Origin: Anniella stebbinsi
Taxonomy: Eukaryota; Chordata; Lepidosauria; Squamata; Anniellidae
Assembly: GCA_029215795.1 (NCBI GenBank)
Contig: JARDYH010000004.1
Location: forward strand, 35,468,001 to 35,532,000
Length of the DNA stretch: 64,000 nt
Direction: 5' to 3'
The notes under the pieces were generated by a model that saw only the letters and a list, made by a program, of their open reading frames with translations, did no database searches and had not been told where the DNA came from. A program made the position numbers and the translations under genes. Positions within the stretch are counted from its first letter, which is position 1, and every line of letters begins with the position of its first letter. This document shows positions 1 to 9,639 of the stretch, piece by piece.

Positions 1-1275
1 GCCTACTGATTCTCCCCTAGAAATCCTTCCCCAGTGCTGTTTGCAGAGAAGACATGAGTCAAGACTTGACGTAGCAGTGGAATGTGTAATTCTGGCCCAA
101 GTGAGTATCTCACTCAATGGAGAAAAGGAACATCATGTTTAACACCTTGTTAGCTGGTGTACAGCTCAGCATGACAATCTCTTACTACCTTGGTTGGATA
201 TATTAATCAACATGATTCATTTTACAGTGGAGACAAACCTCAAAAGCAGCAGCTTCTTCAGGCCAGCTGTGGGGACCATAAAGCACATTTTGTAACTAAT
301 TATTGGAAAGCATGCTTTAAGTAAAGAAGAAGCTATAGTAATTCATATTCCTTATGATACTTAATGTTCTTTATCTAGTCTCTGAGAGATGAGCTGAAAT
401 TTCTCACAAAATAAGTTTCTGTGGAATTATATAGGAATTTTCTTTCCCAGGCTCCTCCAAACAGAGGACCATTTTGCTGAGTATTCTCTGCCATTAGTCC
501 ACCAGACTGGTATCAACTATGGCATCCAAGTTGGTCTGTATCTGAGCAGTTTTATCTGCAAAGTGTTGCATAAATTGGTCACAATGGGCTAGCTAGTGGT
601 CAACATGTTCTGTTGAGCCAGAAATAGGTCATTGACCACCTGACTTTGCAGATGCACTGGTGGCAGAGAAGACTGCTTTCTTCACCATCACCAGTACCAC
701 AGAATAGGCCTTCAAATGGGCTCCAGCATGTTCACTCTGAATTTTCTGCCAATGTTGTTCTAGTTACCATCCCACTTATTTTATCACCATCATCTGTCCG
801 AAAAATGAGGGGCCTCATCTGGCTCCACTCAGTGGGAGGGGACACCCAGGAACAATCATGTTAACTGTCCAGGTCATTTCTGTATTCTAGAGATCAACCA
901 GGACTTTGACAAAATCATAGGCTGAAATGACTGGAAAATCTCTTTTGGATCCATCAGCCTCTTTGGTTGGTCCCCCATACCAGAAATGGCAAAGCAACCA
1001 ATGTAACACAGATCTTTAAAAGGGGGTGGGAAGCCAACTGTGGGGAAGCCAACTATTTAATTATGATTTGAGATATCTATAAAACATTTTCCCCACTGGC
1101 TCAAAGTGGATAACAAAACATAAAATCTGCAATACAGAAATAAAATGAAACAAGATCATGAAATTAACTGAACAAATCTCTGGATCAATTAAATAACCAT
1201 GAAAATATGCAACCTTTGTAAGAACTCATTGCAGAGTTTCTATCCCAGAGAAGTGTTGCTTAAGAGATAATAACA
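1..1275. other. No gene recognised
   Basis: I see no host exon, RNA gene or clear repeat boundary here. The short open frames have no recognisable domain. Read on the minus strand, roughly 480-1000 looks like possible degraded coding sequence of an old retroelement, with interrupted frames, but I cannot name the family. Confidence 0.4.
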
Positions 1276-1812
1276 TAAAAAGAGTCATGCTGGATTAGAA
1301 AAAGGATCCATCTAGACTATAGCGGCCAACCAGTTGCCAACCAGGAACCCATAAGCAGGACATGAGTGCTACAGCAACCTCCCGCTATGAACCCTAGTAA
1401 CTGGTCTACATACTAGAGGTAGCACACAGCCATCACAACTAGTAGTCATCGATAGCCTTTTCATCCAGGAATTTATCTAATTCCCTTTTAAAGCCATCCA
1501 AATTGGTGGCCATCACTACATCCTGTGTTAGTGAATTCCATAGTTTTACTATGCACTGTGTGAAGAAGTACTTTCTTTTATCAGTCCAGAATTTCCGCCA
1601 AAGCTCTCATGGGATGACCCTGGGCTCTAGTATTATGGGAGAGGGAGAAAAATGTGTCCCTATCCATGTTTCCCACACCATGCATAATTTTGTACATCTC
1701 TATCATGACTCCCCTTACCCTCTTTTTCTCCAATCTAAACAATTCCAACTGTTGTAACCTTCCCTCATCGGGGGATGCTCCAATCCCTTGATCATTTTAG
1801 TTGCCCTTAGAC
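1276..1812 (-). mobile_element. CR1-like LINE 3' fragment
   Basis: Degraded 3' end of a CR1-like non-LTR retrotransposon in antisense. The text 'gaattccatagttttactatgcactgtgtgaagaag' style run is shared with the fragment at 60240-60580. The part around 1690-1800 corresponds by position and wording to the C-terminal RT region seen better preserved at 27663-28616. No open frame survives. Family assignment rests on internal comparison and on my recognition of reptile CR1 tails. Confidence 0.6.
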
Positions 1813-2269
1813 AGAATGCAAATGGTAAAATGTGAACCTGGAAGGGGCAGTGAGGCTGGTTTTCTGGCAGGCCAGGCCAAGCAGCACTGTGGCCTGTTAG
1901 GCCTTCAGTTTGATAGCCTGTGGGAGCACCTGCCTTGTAATGCATCCCTTGGTGACTGGGACCATGATTTCCTGACTTCCTGTTCACTTTAATTTAATGT
2001 GGATCAATGAGCTGTTTTCCAGCCCACAAGTGAGATGAGGTGAGATGGGTGGAGAACATGAGAATGTCAACCATCTGGGAAGTGAGAGGAGATGTTACTT
2101 GAAAGAACCATCCCTGACGCTGCTATTCTGGCTATTCATTTTGTGAGAAACTAGCCAGTTCCCACCTTTTAGTGATTTTAACCAATGGCTGAAGTCACAG
2201 CAATAGCTAACACACCCGCTATTTGGTCACACCCTTTTGGATGTGTTAAGCCTTTTTGGGATCTTCCCA

Positions 2270-2362
2270 CATTTTACTGTCTGTTTTATGTATTATGTTT
2301 ATTTTGCTGTTATAAATTGCAATGGCTATTCACTTGATGCAAATAAAATTTGATTTGATTTG
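2270..2362 (+). mobile_element. LINE 3' tail with TTTGA-type repeat end
   Basis: An AT-rich 3' end closes with an AATAAA-like signal and a short TTTGATTTGATTT reiteration. It resembles the end of the LINE at 61965-62660, which closes with AATAAAGTTGATTGATTGA. Probably the same or a related LINE family; the upstream coding part is not recognisable. Confidence 0.35.
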
Positions 2363-2404
2363 GGGTCTTCTCTGTTAGGAAGTAATTGCAGCCTCATAAA
2401 AAAC

Positions 2405-2560
2405 AATTTAGAAAGCCAGGAGTATCTAATCTAGTCCAGCATTCTGTTCACAGCTGTTGACCAGGAACCCACAAACAGAACTCAAGTGCAATAGCACTCT
2501 CCCACCCATGTTCCCCAGCAACTGGTGTACATAGGCTTATTGACTCTGCTACTGGATTTT
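2405..2560 (-). mobile_element. CR1-like LINE 3' tail fragment
   Basis: Short antisense fragment with the phrase 'ccagcattctgttcacagc' followed by 'ccaggaacccac'. It matches the better copy at 60240-60580 in order and spacing. Only the 3' untranslated part is present. Confidence 0.5.
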
Positions 2561-3435
2561 TATGTTGGACTAGACCATGGCTGCAGCACCTCTATCAGTC
2601 CGAGGGCTAAATCCCATTTCAGAGAATCTTTTGGGGGCCATGTTCTAGTGGCATCTGGAGCCAAAGGGGCTTACCAGTAACTAAACCTTAGGATTGGTAC
2701 TTAAACTTTTTAGAATTGGGGGGGGGACTGCACAAAAGCCAGGAAACCACTGAATGATTGGGGGTGGGCTAAGAAAAAGGGAATGGAAACTGGTGGGCCC
2801 GATTAGGACCCCGGGCTTCTATTTCTGCACCCCTGGACTAGATGGACATTGATCTAATCTTGTGTTTTTAATAAATTACTTTGGATTGAAAGATTGAAAA
2901 CCTTGGATAGTAGTGCTAAAGAAAACTGTTCTTCTCACATAAGTCCATCCTACCTTCTCACATGTAGCAGCACATGCATTTCAGAAAATAAGTGCTGGCA
3001 TTTTAGGCATTGTTACAGGAGGGGGGGAATGAAATCCAGATGGTTCCAAGTGATAACAGACGGTGGCTGTAGAACCAATGGTGATAGTTGGGGCTGGACC
3101 AGCTGGTCCGGAGCCTTCAGCTGCAGAGATTCCTAAATATATTTATAGTGCAAACAGCATTTTAATAGGAAGGTGGTGTCATGGAGACATCTTTTGTAGA
3201 TCTGCAGGTTCAGCTGCTTATCCCGTATATGATCACAGAACAGCTTGCTTCACTGTGTAACCCCAAAGACATGATATCACTGATTAACAAGATACCCTTT
3301 TCAGCCCCACTCACAGATTTTCTGTTGTCAGATGAGTGCCAATCTACACATGGTAGAATTCAGAACCACATCACTTCAGATTGCAGGAGGGCGTATTACA
3401 TTTGTTAACACTCCTCCATAAAACAACACTCCCTC
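2561..3435. other. No gene recognised
   Basis: Unassigned DNA. Short open frames around 2894-3408 overlap one another and show no domain, no conserved motif and no splice context that I could defend. Confidence 0.4.
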
Positions 3436-3500
3436 CATGCAGTATATTTATTTATTTATTTATTTTTATTTATTTAAAATATTTCTAGACCCTCCTTTAA
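3436..3500 (-). repeat. TTTA microsatellite and LINE-tail remnant
   Basis: A (TTTA)n tract from about 3443 is followed by text like the antisense 3' end of L2-like LINEs ('tctagaccctcctt'). This is the usual tail microsatellite of that family, but too little remains for a firm assignment. Confidence 0.45.
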
Positions 3501-4017
3501 GGACAAAAGCACATCGGAGAGAATAGTTTAGTGTGGCTGTATTCCTTGTGCATTAGTTTACTTCCTGCAAAGAGCTTTTGATGTGGTGGAGGCGTGGAGC
3601 ATTCAAACCTATGAACAGTCCCCTGCATGCTTACATGGTACAGTCCTGCATTCCAACCCCTAAAAGACCACTATGGCCTGAGCTACACATGCAGCAAAAT
3701 GAGGTCACAGAATACTGAGGCAGTAGAATAGACTGTGGTGCTGCAGACAACAGGTGGATGATTGATTAAACCTTTTGGATTAAAACCTTTTTTATATTAA
3801 AAATTCCATACAGATAGAAAACCAGAACAGCTGGCAAAGGTCTGTGATAGAATCTTTCTCTTTCTCCTTAATGTTTTATATTGGCAGATGTTTGATTTAT
3901 TTTTAAATGTGGAGGAACATTCATAACTAGACTACCCCTCCTACAGTCTTAACCAGTGCAGCCCATTTTGCCATCCCAGCCTTTCATGACCTCATTCACA
4001 CCTTATTCTTCTGCATG

Positions 4018-4104
4018 TGTAGATCCTATGTTCCCGAACATTGCAGAAGGTTGGACTAGATGATCCTTGTGGTTCCTTCCAACTCCACAATTCTATGATT
4101 CTGT
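4018..4104 (+). mobile_element. CR1 3' tail
   Basis: The end 'gttggactagatgatcc...ccaactccacaattctatgattct' is the characteristic 3' terminus of sauropsid CR1 elements, including the short ATTCTATG-type terminal repeat. Only about 85 bases remain. Confidence 0.7.
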
Positions 4105-4344
4105 ATTGTGCAAAACGGCTCTTTCTTCCTGACTGAGAGAAGCTAGAATATGAGTGGCGAGGAAAAGATGGTGATGGAACCCAATAGTAAACTCTTTAGA
4201 GATGGACACAGAAGATGGTGTGGAATACTAGAGTTAACTGTCAGGGCACGTTGATAATTAATTCATTTAACGAAGTTGAAATTGTGTGCTCGACCCAAAG
4301 GATTTAAAGAGTTTAATTTTTTTAAAGATCTATTTCTGTCATAC

Positions 4345-4860
4345 CTTTTAAGAGTTCCTTCATTCGAGACCCCCCCACCTTCAGGAGTGTGTTTGGTGGC
4401 AACCTGAGGGAGGGTCTTCTTGGTGACTGCGCCAGACTGTGGAACTCTCTCCCAAGGGAAGCTAACATTATTATTATTTATTTATTTATTACATTTCTAT
4501 ACCGCCCCATAGCCAAAGCCCTCTGGGTGGTTTACAAAGATTAAAAACACCGAACATTTAAAAACCAATATACAAAATTTAACTATTCAGGGGTCAGTTA
4601 AACAACTCAACATATGCTGTTAAATTGCCCTCTTTTTAATGTCCTCCTACCAGCAAACACTGCTTTATTTAAGAAAACCTTTAGCCTGTCTGGTAAGCTG
4701 GATGCTGTTTCTAACAATATTTTTTCTGTAATTGTTATGTTGTTATTGTATTTCAATGTATTGTTTTATTGATTTAATCAATTTTAATTGTTTTGTAAGC
4801 CACCTTGAGTGCCATTTTTGGTAGAAAGTTGAGGTAGAAATTAAATAAATAAATAAATAA
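4345..4860 (+). mobile_element. L2-like LINE 3' end, interrupted
   Basis: Plus-strand 3' end of an L2-like LINE. Before the interruption, 4345-4468 still reads like the C-terminal motif of the ORF (a 'RLWNSLP'-type block with frame damage). After it, 4622-4860 gives the rest of that C-terminus, the 3' UTR with 'aagccaccttgagtgcc', and a terminal (AATA)n tract. It is split by a minus-strand tail at about 4469-4621. Confidence 0.55.
4469..4621 (-). mobile_element. L2-like LINE tail nested in another L2-like LINE
   Basis: Begins with ATT/TTTA microsatellite sequence followed by 'ataccgccccatagccaaag', the reverse complement of the common L2-like 3' end ('ccgcccagag...ggcggta'). It separates two parts of a plus-strand element whose text resumes at about 4622. 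No clear target duplication was found. Confidence 0.5.
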
Positions 4861-5325
4861 ATATTTAATGGTTGCTCCAACCTTTTTTTCCACCCTGAGG
4901 AATTCCTGATTTACTGAAAATCAGTGGCTGAAACAGGAAAGTAAAACAGTCATTGGAATTTATTCAGAGAGAACTTTTCAGTTATGCTGCCTGACCTTCC
5001 ATTTAATAAGATTGCCTTTGTTTTGTTTTTGTCTTTGTTTTAAAAGCTCAAATTGGATTGATTTTTTGCTGAATGGAAAAATGGGTTTTGAAACAAGAGT
5101 TTCATTTCTGTATGATTTTCATTCCTCAATCTTTTTTGCAGACAGCTTATGTAATGATGTTTAGTCACATCATTAAAAGCTGGTGATATATTTCCGCAGT
5201 TATTAAGCTTTGCCTCTGTTAAAATTATTTCTCTTCTGAGTCCTTGAAGAGATGCACATAGAGCCAAAGTTATCCCCCCCACCCCATGGGGCAGCTATTG
5301 TGCAGTAAAAATACAATAGTTTGGC
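4861..5325. other. No gene recognised
   Basis: AT-rich DNA without a recognisable gene or repeat boundary. Confidence 0.4.
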
Positions 5326-5328
5326 ATT

Positions 5329-5997
5329 GGCCCAGTTCACAGGTAATGATTAACGATGGGTTAAACAACCTAACTATAGTTAGTGGATCTGTGTGGCAAG
5401 TGCACTGCCTCCCATGCTCCCACCACTCCCGCTTTGCATCAGCTTTCATAAACAACCCAGAAGTCTCATTCCTGGTCGATGCAACATCCCAACCTGGAAA
5501 TCTAGGTTGTTCAGGGACAAACAATACAGAGTCCGGGATTGGACAATCATGGGGGTAAAAGAAGCCATGGCGGTAGTGGCTACCTACCCACCCTACAGCC
5601 CACAATTTGCAAATGGGGTTGTAGGGTGAGTATGAAGCCACCCCCACTACACCACACACTGGGTTCGGAGGACAAGCCAGGCGTGTGCACTGCATGCACA
5701 AGGGCAGGGGGAGAAGTCACAATGGCTTCTTTTATCCTCACGATTGTCTGAATACCCTCAGAGTTTTAACCCATGTTTTGCTCTTGATTTAAAACTCTGG
5801 GTTGTTTGTTCTCTCCAACCTAGAGTTCCAGCTTCACACCTCGCATCAAACAACACGGGAATGGGGCTCCTGGGTTGTTTGTGAAAGCTGTTGCAAAGTG
5901 GAAGTGGCGAGTGCATGGGAGGCAATGCAGTTTAGTGAAGCCCCACCAATTCATGGGTTAAATAACCCATGAATTGGCATTACGTGTGAACCAGGTC
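5329..5997. mobile_element. Harbinger-like fold-back element
   Basis: Long inverted terminal repeats: the left arm (about 5329-5520) and the right arm (about 5790-5997) share, inverted, blocks such as 'actgcctcccatgc' and 'ttcataaacaaccca'. The outer ends pair as GGCCCAGTTCACAGGTAATG and the reverse complement of CATTACGTGTGAACCAGGTC. The triplet ATT lies on both sides (5326-5328 and 5998-6000). The GGCC start and 3-bp duplication suggest a PIF/Harbinger-like non-autonomous element, although the classic target is TTA/TAA. No transposase frame. Confidence 0.6.
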
Positions 5998-6127
5998 ATT
6001 CAATAGCCTAATGTTCCCCAGGAGTCTAATGCACTAAATTGCCATATGGAAAGGAAACTCAGGTGAGGTGCCAGCTACTAAACATGTGAAAGCCAGTGCA
6101 GATGTCTCTCACAGCCAGCTAACCCCC

Positions 6128-6183
6128 TTAACTGTGAAATCCTATGCATATCTACTCAGAAATATGTATAGAATTGCAGCCTA
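6128..6183. repeat. Common sauropsid interspersed repeat fragment
   Basis: The phrase 'aatcctatgcatatctactcagaa...gaattgcagcct' belongs to a widespread short reptile repeat. Related pieces lie at 21870-21930, 47765-47815 and 54665-54735. Class unknown to me. Confidence 0.5.
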
Positions 6184-6317
6184 AATTTGCAGCTCATGCA
6201 GATGTTTTTGTTTTGTTTTGTTTTTTGCATGCATAGTATAATATCTGAAGTGGGGATGCATTGCAGAAGTAGTTGTTGAGATGTTTAGTACATCCCCAGT
6301 TCTGTGATGTTTGATGT

Positions 6318-6595
6318 ACAGAGGGGGAGGAGGCAGCTCTGTCTCCCACCTACCCACCCATCCCAGGCGGAGAAGAAGGGGACGCGCACGGAGGAGTCGA
6401 GCCGGGCAAGGAAGGTGGCCACATCCAGCCCCCTTCTGCCTTCAGCCAGGAAGCCTTGAGCCAGGAAGCCTGCGCAGAAGGGGGCTGGATGCGGCCACCT
6501 TCCTTGCCCAGCTCGGCTCCTCCGTGCGCGTCCCCTTCTTCTCCGCCTGGGATGGGTGGGTAGGTGGGAGACAGAGCTGCCTCCTCCCCCTCTGT
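6318..6595. repeat. GC-rich hairpin with 122-bp arms
   Basis: Bases 6318-6439 and 6474-6595 are close reverse complements with a 34-base spacer that itself repeats 'ccaggaagcc'. The arms are rich in CpG and G/C runs and read open in several frames on both strands only because stop codons are rare. I recognise no protein. It may be an internal palindrome of a non-autonomous transposon or a local inverted duplication. Confidence 0.8.
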
Positions 6596-7330
6596 CCCTC
6601 CGTCTCTGGTTAACCACTCTTGGGTGTGGGCCCAATTCAGCGGGCCCAGCCTCCAAGCCTGGGCCAGCAGCCCCTTTGCAAGCCAGATCACCGCGCCATC
6701 GGAACCTCGGCGCTCCAAAATACCGCTTGAAACCAGAGGATCAGTCGGGGAAGAGAGCGCCCCTTCATATGTGCAGAGTACTTTTCATCTGAGGGGTTAG
6801 CGGGTAGGCAGGCAGGCAAGCGTGAGCCCGGCACCTCACTCTTCAGAAAGTAGCCCAGAGGGGAGGGGAGTGGGGCTGACCCTCGGAATCCCTCCCTGGC
6901 TTGAAAGGGGCGTGCAGTAAAGAAGCCCTCCAGTGCCCACGCCTTTCCCCGAGCCATTGCCTACTGGAGCCCCTTTTCCCATCCCCGAACGAAGCCCCCA
7001 GACCCAACTTGACAGCATCAGCTCTTCTAGGGGAAGGGGGGGCAGAAGACGGACCGTCAACTCAAGAATACTGTCAGGAGCTGGGGGGACCTGGACAGGT
7101 TTCCGATGGGTTTCTGGACCTGCCCAAGTTCCCAGGGCAGATTCCTCCACCCCCTCCAACCTGTACTTCTGTCCAGAACAGTCTGCCTCCCTTTGCCCTC
7201 CCAAAACGGCCCTGCTACATGCAGAGGGCAGGCAGGACGCTGAGTGGGTGCCTGTGTCCTTCCTCAGGGGGGCAGCTCTGGTTTAGCAAGACCCCACAGC
7301 TGCCAGGGGGTAGGCGGATGCTATGCTTCT
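6596..7330. other. GC-rich segment, no gene recognised
   Basis: High-GC, CpG-containing DNA directly after the hairpin. It could be a CpG-island-like stretch or the body of a GC-rich repeat. The open frames here (for example 6901-7332) are proline-, glycine- and serine-rich without known domains, so I do not call a gene. Confidence 0.4.
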
Positions 7331-7360
7331 AAAATTTATCACACATGTGAACCAAAGTGG

Positions 7361-8454
7361 TATGTCTAATGTGGAGAAATTTCAGAAACATAGCTTCAAG
7401 CGTGTTGTGGCAAGGTATTTTTGAAACAATGAGGAATGGTACACCTATAACTTTTTTATTTTAAAAGTTAGAAGTCTGAAAGTTGGTCACTTTGTAGATG
7501 GGTTAGGGGTAGTTATCTGTCAGAAATTTCAGAAAGATAGGTCCAGGCATTTGTTGGCTACAATTTTTTTAGATTAAAAGTTACAACCATATGGAGTTTT
7601 GACAGATAAAAGAGGGAGGGGGAGGGGGGAGCAGGGTGCAATTGACAGCCCAAGCCTCTGTGGAAAAACTTTTGTAACTTTTAATCTAAAAAATTCGTAG
7701 CCACCAAATGCCTGGGCCTAACTTTCTGAAATTTCTGACAGACAACTACCCCTAACCCATCTACAAAGTGAGCAACTTTCAGACTTCTAACTTTTAAAAT
7801 AAAAATGTTATAGGTGTTTCTTTCCTCATTGTTTCAAAAATATCTTGCCACCACATGCCTGGACCTAGCTTTCTGAAATTTCACACACATATCAAGCAAA
7901 GTGTTACCTGTAATGTGCCCAAGTTTCCTGTTTGTATCTTTAAAAATACAAAAGTTGGAGGCATAACTGTATTTACCCCACTGCTACCCATTTTTCTAAA
8001 ATTAATTGCCACACAAGGCAAGCACCTACGTTTCTGAAATTTCACACACGTAGGTGCCAATGTACCACCTATAATGTGGCAAAGTTTCATGTGTGGAACT
8101 TTAAAAATGAAAAAGTTATAGGCATTCCTGTTTAATTATTAAAAAATTAATTGTCACAAAATGCCTGCACCAATGGTTCTGAAATTCCTTACAGATAACT
8201 ACCCCTAACCCATCTACAAAGTGCCCAAGTTTCATCCTTCTATCTTTAAAAATGAAAAAGTTATAGGCGTTTTTGTAACACAATACTAGGCTATGGGGAA
8301 AAGCATTCAAAATGGCGTCCGATCCACTGATTTTTTCCGATCCGGATCGGATCTTGGCGGATCAGATTGGAGGGTTGGTCAGATCAGATTTTTCCGATTT
8401 TGGGGCGGATCAGATTCGGATCGTGGATCGGATCTGATCCGATGAACACCCCTA
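7361..8454. mobile_element. Fold-back element with tandem subrepeats and a hAT-like right end
   Basis: Arms at about 7361-7585 and 7673-7893 are inverted copies around a spacer of about 87 bases. The right arm continues as degenerate direct repeats of about 150 bases, each carrying 'tttctgaaatttc', 'aagtttc' and 'aaaaagttata' (starts near 7706, 7854, 8018 and 8160). The element ends at 8454 with a GATC-rich block and ACACCCCTA, similar to the right termini of the hAT-like elements at 36384 and 51715. I could not find the matching left terminus or a target duplication. Confidence 0.6.
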
Positions 8455-8594
8455 CTGTCCAGCTGCCTCTTGGGTACCTCTAGTGTGGGAGAGCCCACGA
8501 CCTCCCTAGGTGATTGGTTCCATTATCATACTGCTGTAACAGTCAGGAAGGTTTTCCTGATGTCCAGCCAGAATCTGGCTTCCTGTAACTTGAG
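8455..8594 (-). mobile_element. CR1 3' fragment, left half of a split copy
   Basis: Text from 'ctgtccagctgcctctt' to 'ctgtaacttgag' aligns with the CR1 at 27573-27712. The matching continuation ('cccattattctgtgccc') is found only at 16250, after the inserted PLE. The last 11 bases (TGTAACTTGAG, 8584-8594) are the left target duplication of the PLE. The left side is bounded by the hAT-like end at 8454. Confidence 0.8.
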
Positions 8595-8667
8595 GTGGAG
8601 AAAAAGGAGAGCAAAGCTCCGGTGCTATGTAAAAATATATTTTTCTTTATTTCTTTTATCTTATCTT

Positions 8668-8718
8668 CTGTCTGCTCAACGCATTTCGGTTACAGAACCT
8701 TCGTCAGGAGCTACACAA
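8668..8718 (-). ncRNA. Hammerhead-ribozyme-like motif, decayed copy
   Basis: On the minus strand the order is stem I strand (GTAGCTC), CTGACGA core, a GGTT/AACC stem II, GAAA core, then TGCGTT and the second stem I strand GAGC. In the copies at 60860 and 61201 the segment after GAAA is CGCGTC. Here two changes spoil the palindrome and turn the cleavage triplet GTC into GTT. Stem I GAGC/GCTC is intact. One extra A lies between the CTGACGA core and stem II. Hammerhead motifs are known from PLE ends; this copy is probably weak or inactive. Confidence 0.65.
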
Positions 8719-8827
8719 AACAGATATAGCCACATTTTAGCCGACTCTAAAATACAACATAAAATCATTAAAAATTGTCTTAAGCAAGCAAGAAACAACA
8801 CCCATATCAAACTGAAACATATCTTAG

Positions 8828-8977
8828 TTCTTCTTCGTGGTCTCTGTGCATCACACACTATGGGCTCGCGCCGGCGCCGAACCTCGTTCGAAAAAACTTC
8901 TACAGCCTAGACTCTTTTGGCGGGAACCCCTCCCCCCACCATCCTGCTGCGCATGCTCGGGTTCCTGCCTACCTCAG
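8828..8977 (+). repeat. DIRS left inverted terminal repeat
   Basis: Bases about 8846-8977 are the reverse complement of about 15069-15206, with few differences, and include the blocks 'ctacagcctagactctttt' and 'ccaccatcct'. The outer 18 bases resemble the right end with small gaps. 8828-8865 is copied in inverse orientation in the internal complementary region. Confidence 0.9.
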
Positions 8978-9231
8978 TTCTTTTTCGACCGCCGAGTAGC
9001 TTGCCTCGCGGGAGAACTTCTCTTAAAAGAACAGTTTATAGTCCTTAGTTTTTTTCCTGTTCTCGTCTAGACTCTTCCTTTTCGTTTTTCTTCTCTTCTC
9101 CTCTTCTTATTTCTCTCTAAAAATATATAATTTTTTTTAATTATTATACTTATATAATCTCCTGTTATATCTGTCCTTTCTCTCATTTCCCCTTCGAACT
9201 ATCTAGTTACGGTAGTCTTGGATAGCTATGG

Positions 9232-9632
9232 TAAACAACCTCCTGGCACCCGTTAGAATAATGATTGCTAAAAATTGGAAAGGGCAACGAAGTTATAAAA
9301 TAGAAGATTGGTATAAAGAAATTTGGGATATAGCATTGAATGATATGTTGACATGTAAAATGAAAATAATGAGGGGAATGTCCAGTAAGAGTGATTTTGG
9401 AGATATATGGAATCCCTTTTTGGAATATGTTTTAAGATCGGGAAAGGGACAGTCGCCTTCAAAAGAGTCATTAAAATTCTGGAAGGAAGATGAATGAATG
9501 GGAGTAGGTCTCGGGGGGGGTGCACGGGGGTAGTCGAGGGAGTTAGTTTGTTTATATATATTATGTATTATGTGTATGTTTGTTTGTTTTGTTGAAAAAT
9601 GAATAAAAATTATACTAAAAAAAAAAAAAAAA
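9232..9632 (+). mobile_element. 5'-truncated L1 inserted at the DIRS gag start
   Basis: About 400 bases of an L1 3' end: the last 80-odd codons of ORF2 (open from an ATG supplied by the target duplication at 9228 to a stop at 9495-9497), a G-rich 3' UTR and a poly(A) tract ending at 9632. The target duplication GATAGCTATGG stands at 9221-9231 and 9633-9643. The peptide has the L1 ORF2 C-terminal pattern (a 'MIAKNWK' block, then 'WYKEIWDIA'), similar to the minus-strand L1 at 23535-23852. Truncation on insertion is normal for L1. Confidence 0.92.
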
Positions 9633-9639
9633 GATAGCT

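Noticed and set aside
6285..7332. Possible CpG-island first exon with Pro/Gly-rich frames
   Set aside because: No recognisable domain, no defensible splice pattern, and the first part is a hairpin that opens frames symmetrically on both strands.
9228..9497. An 89-codon gene upstream of DIRS gag
   Set aside because: It is the tail of L1 ORF2 placed after an ATG from the target duplication.
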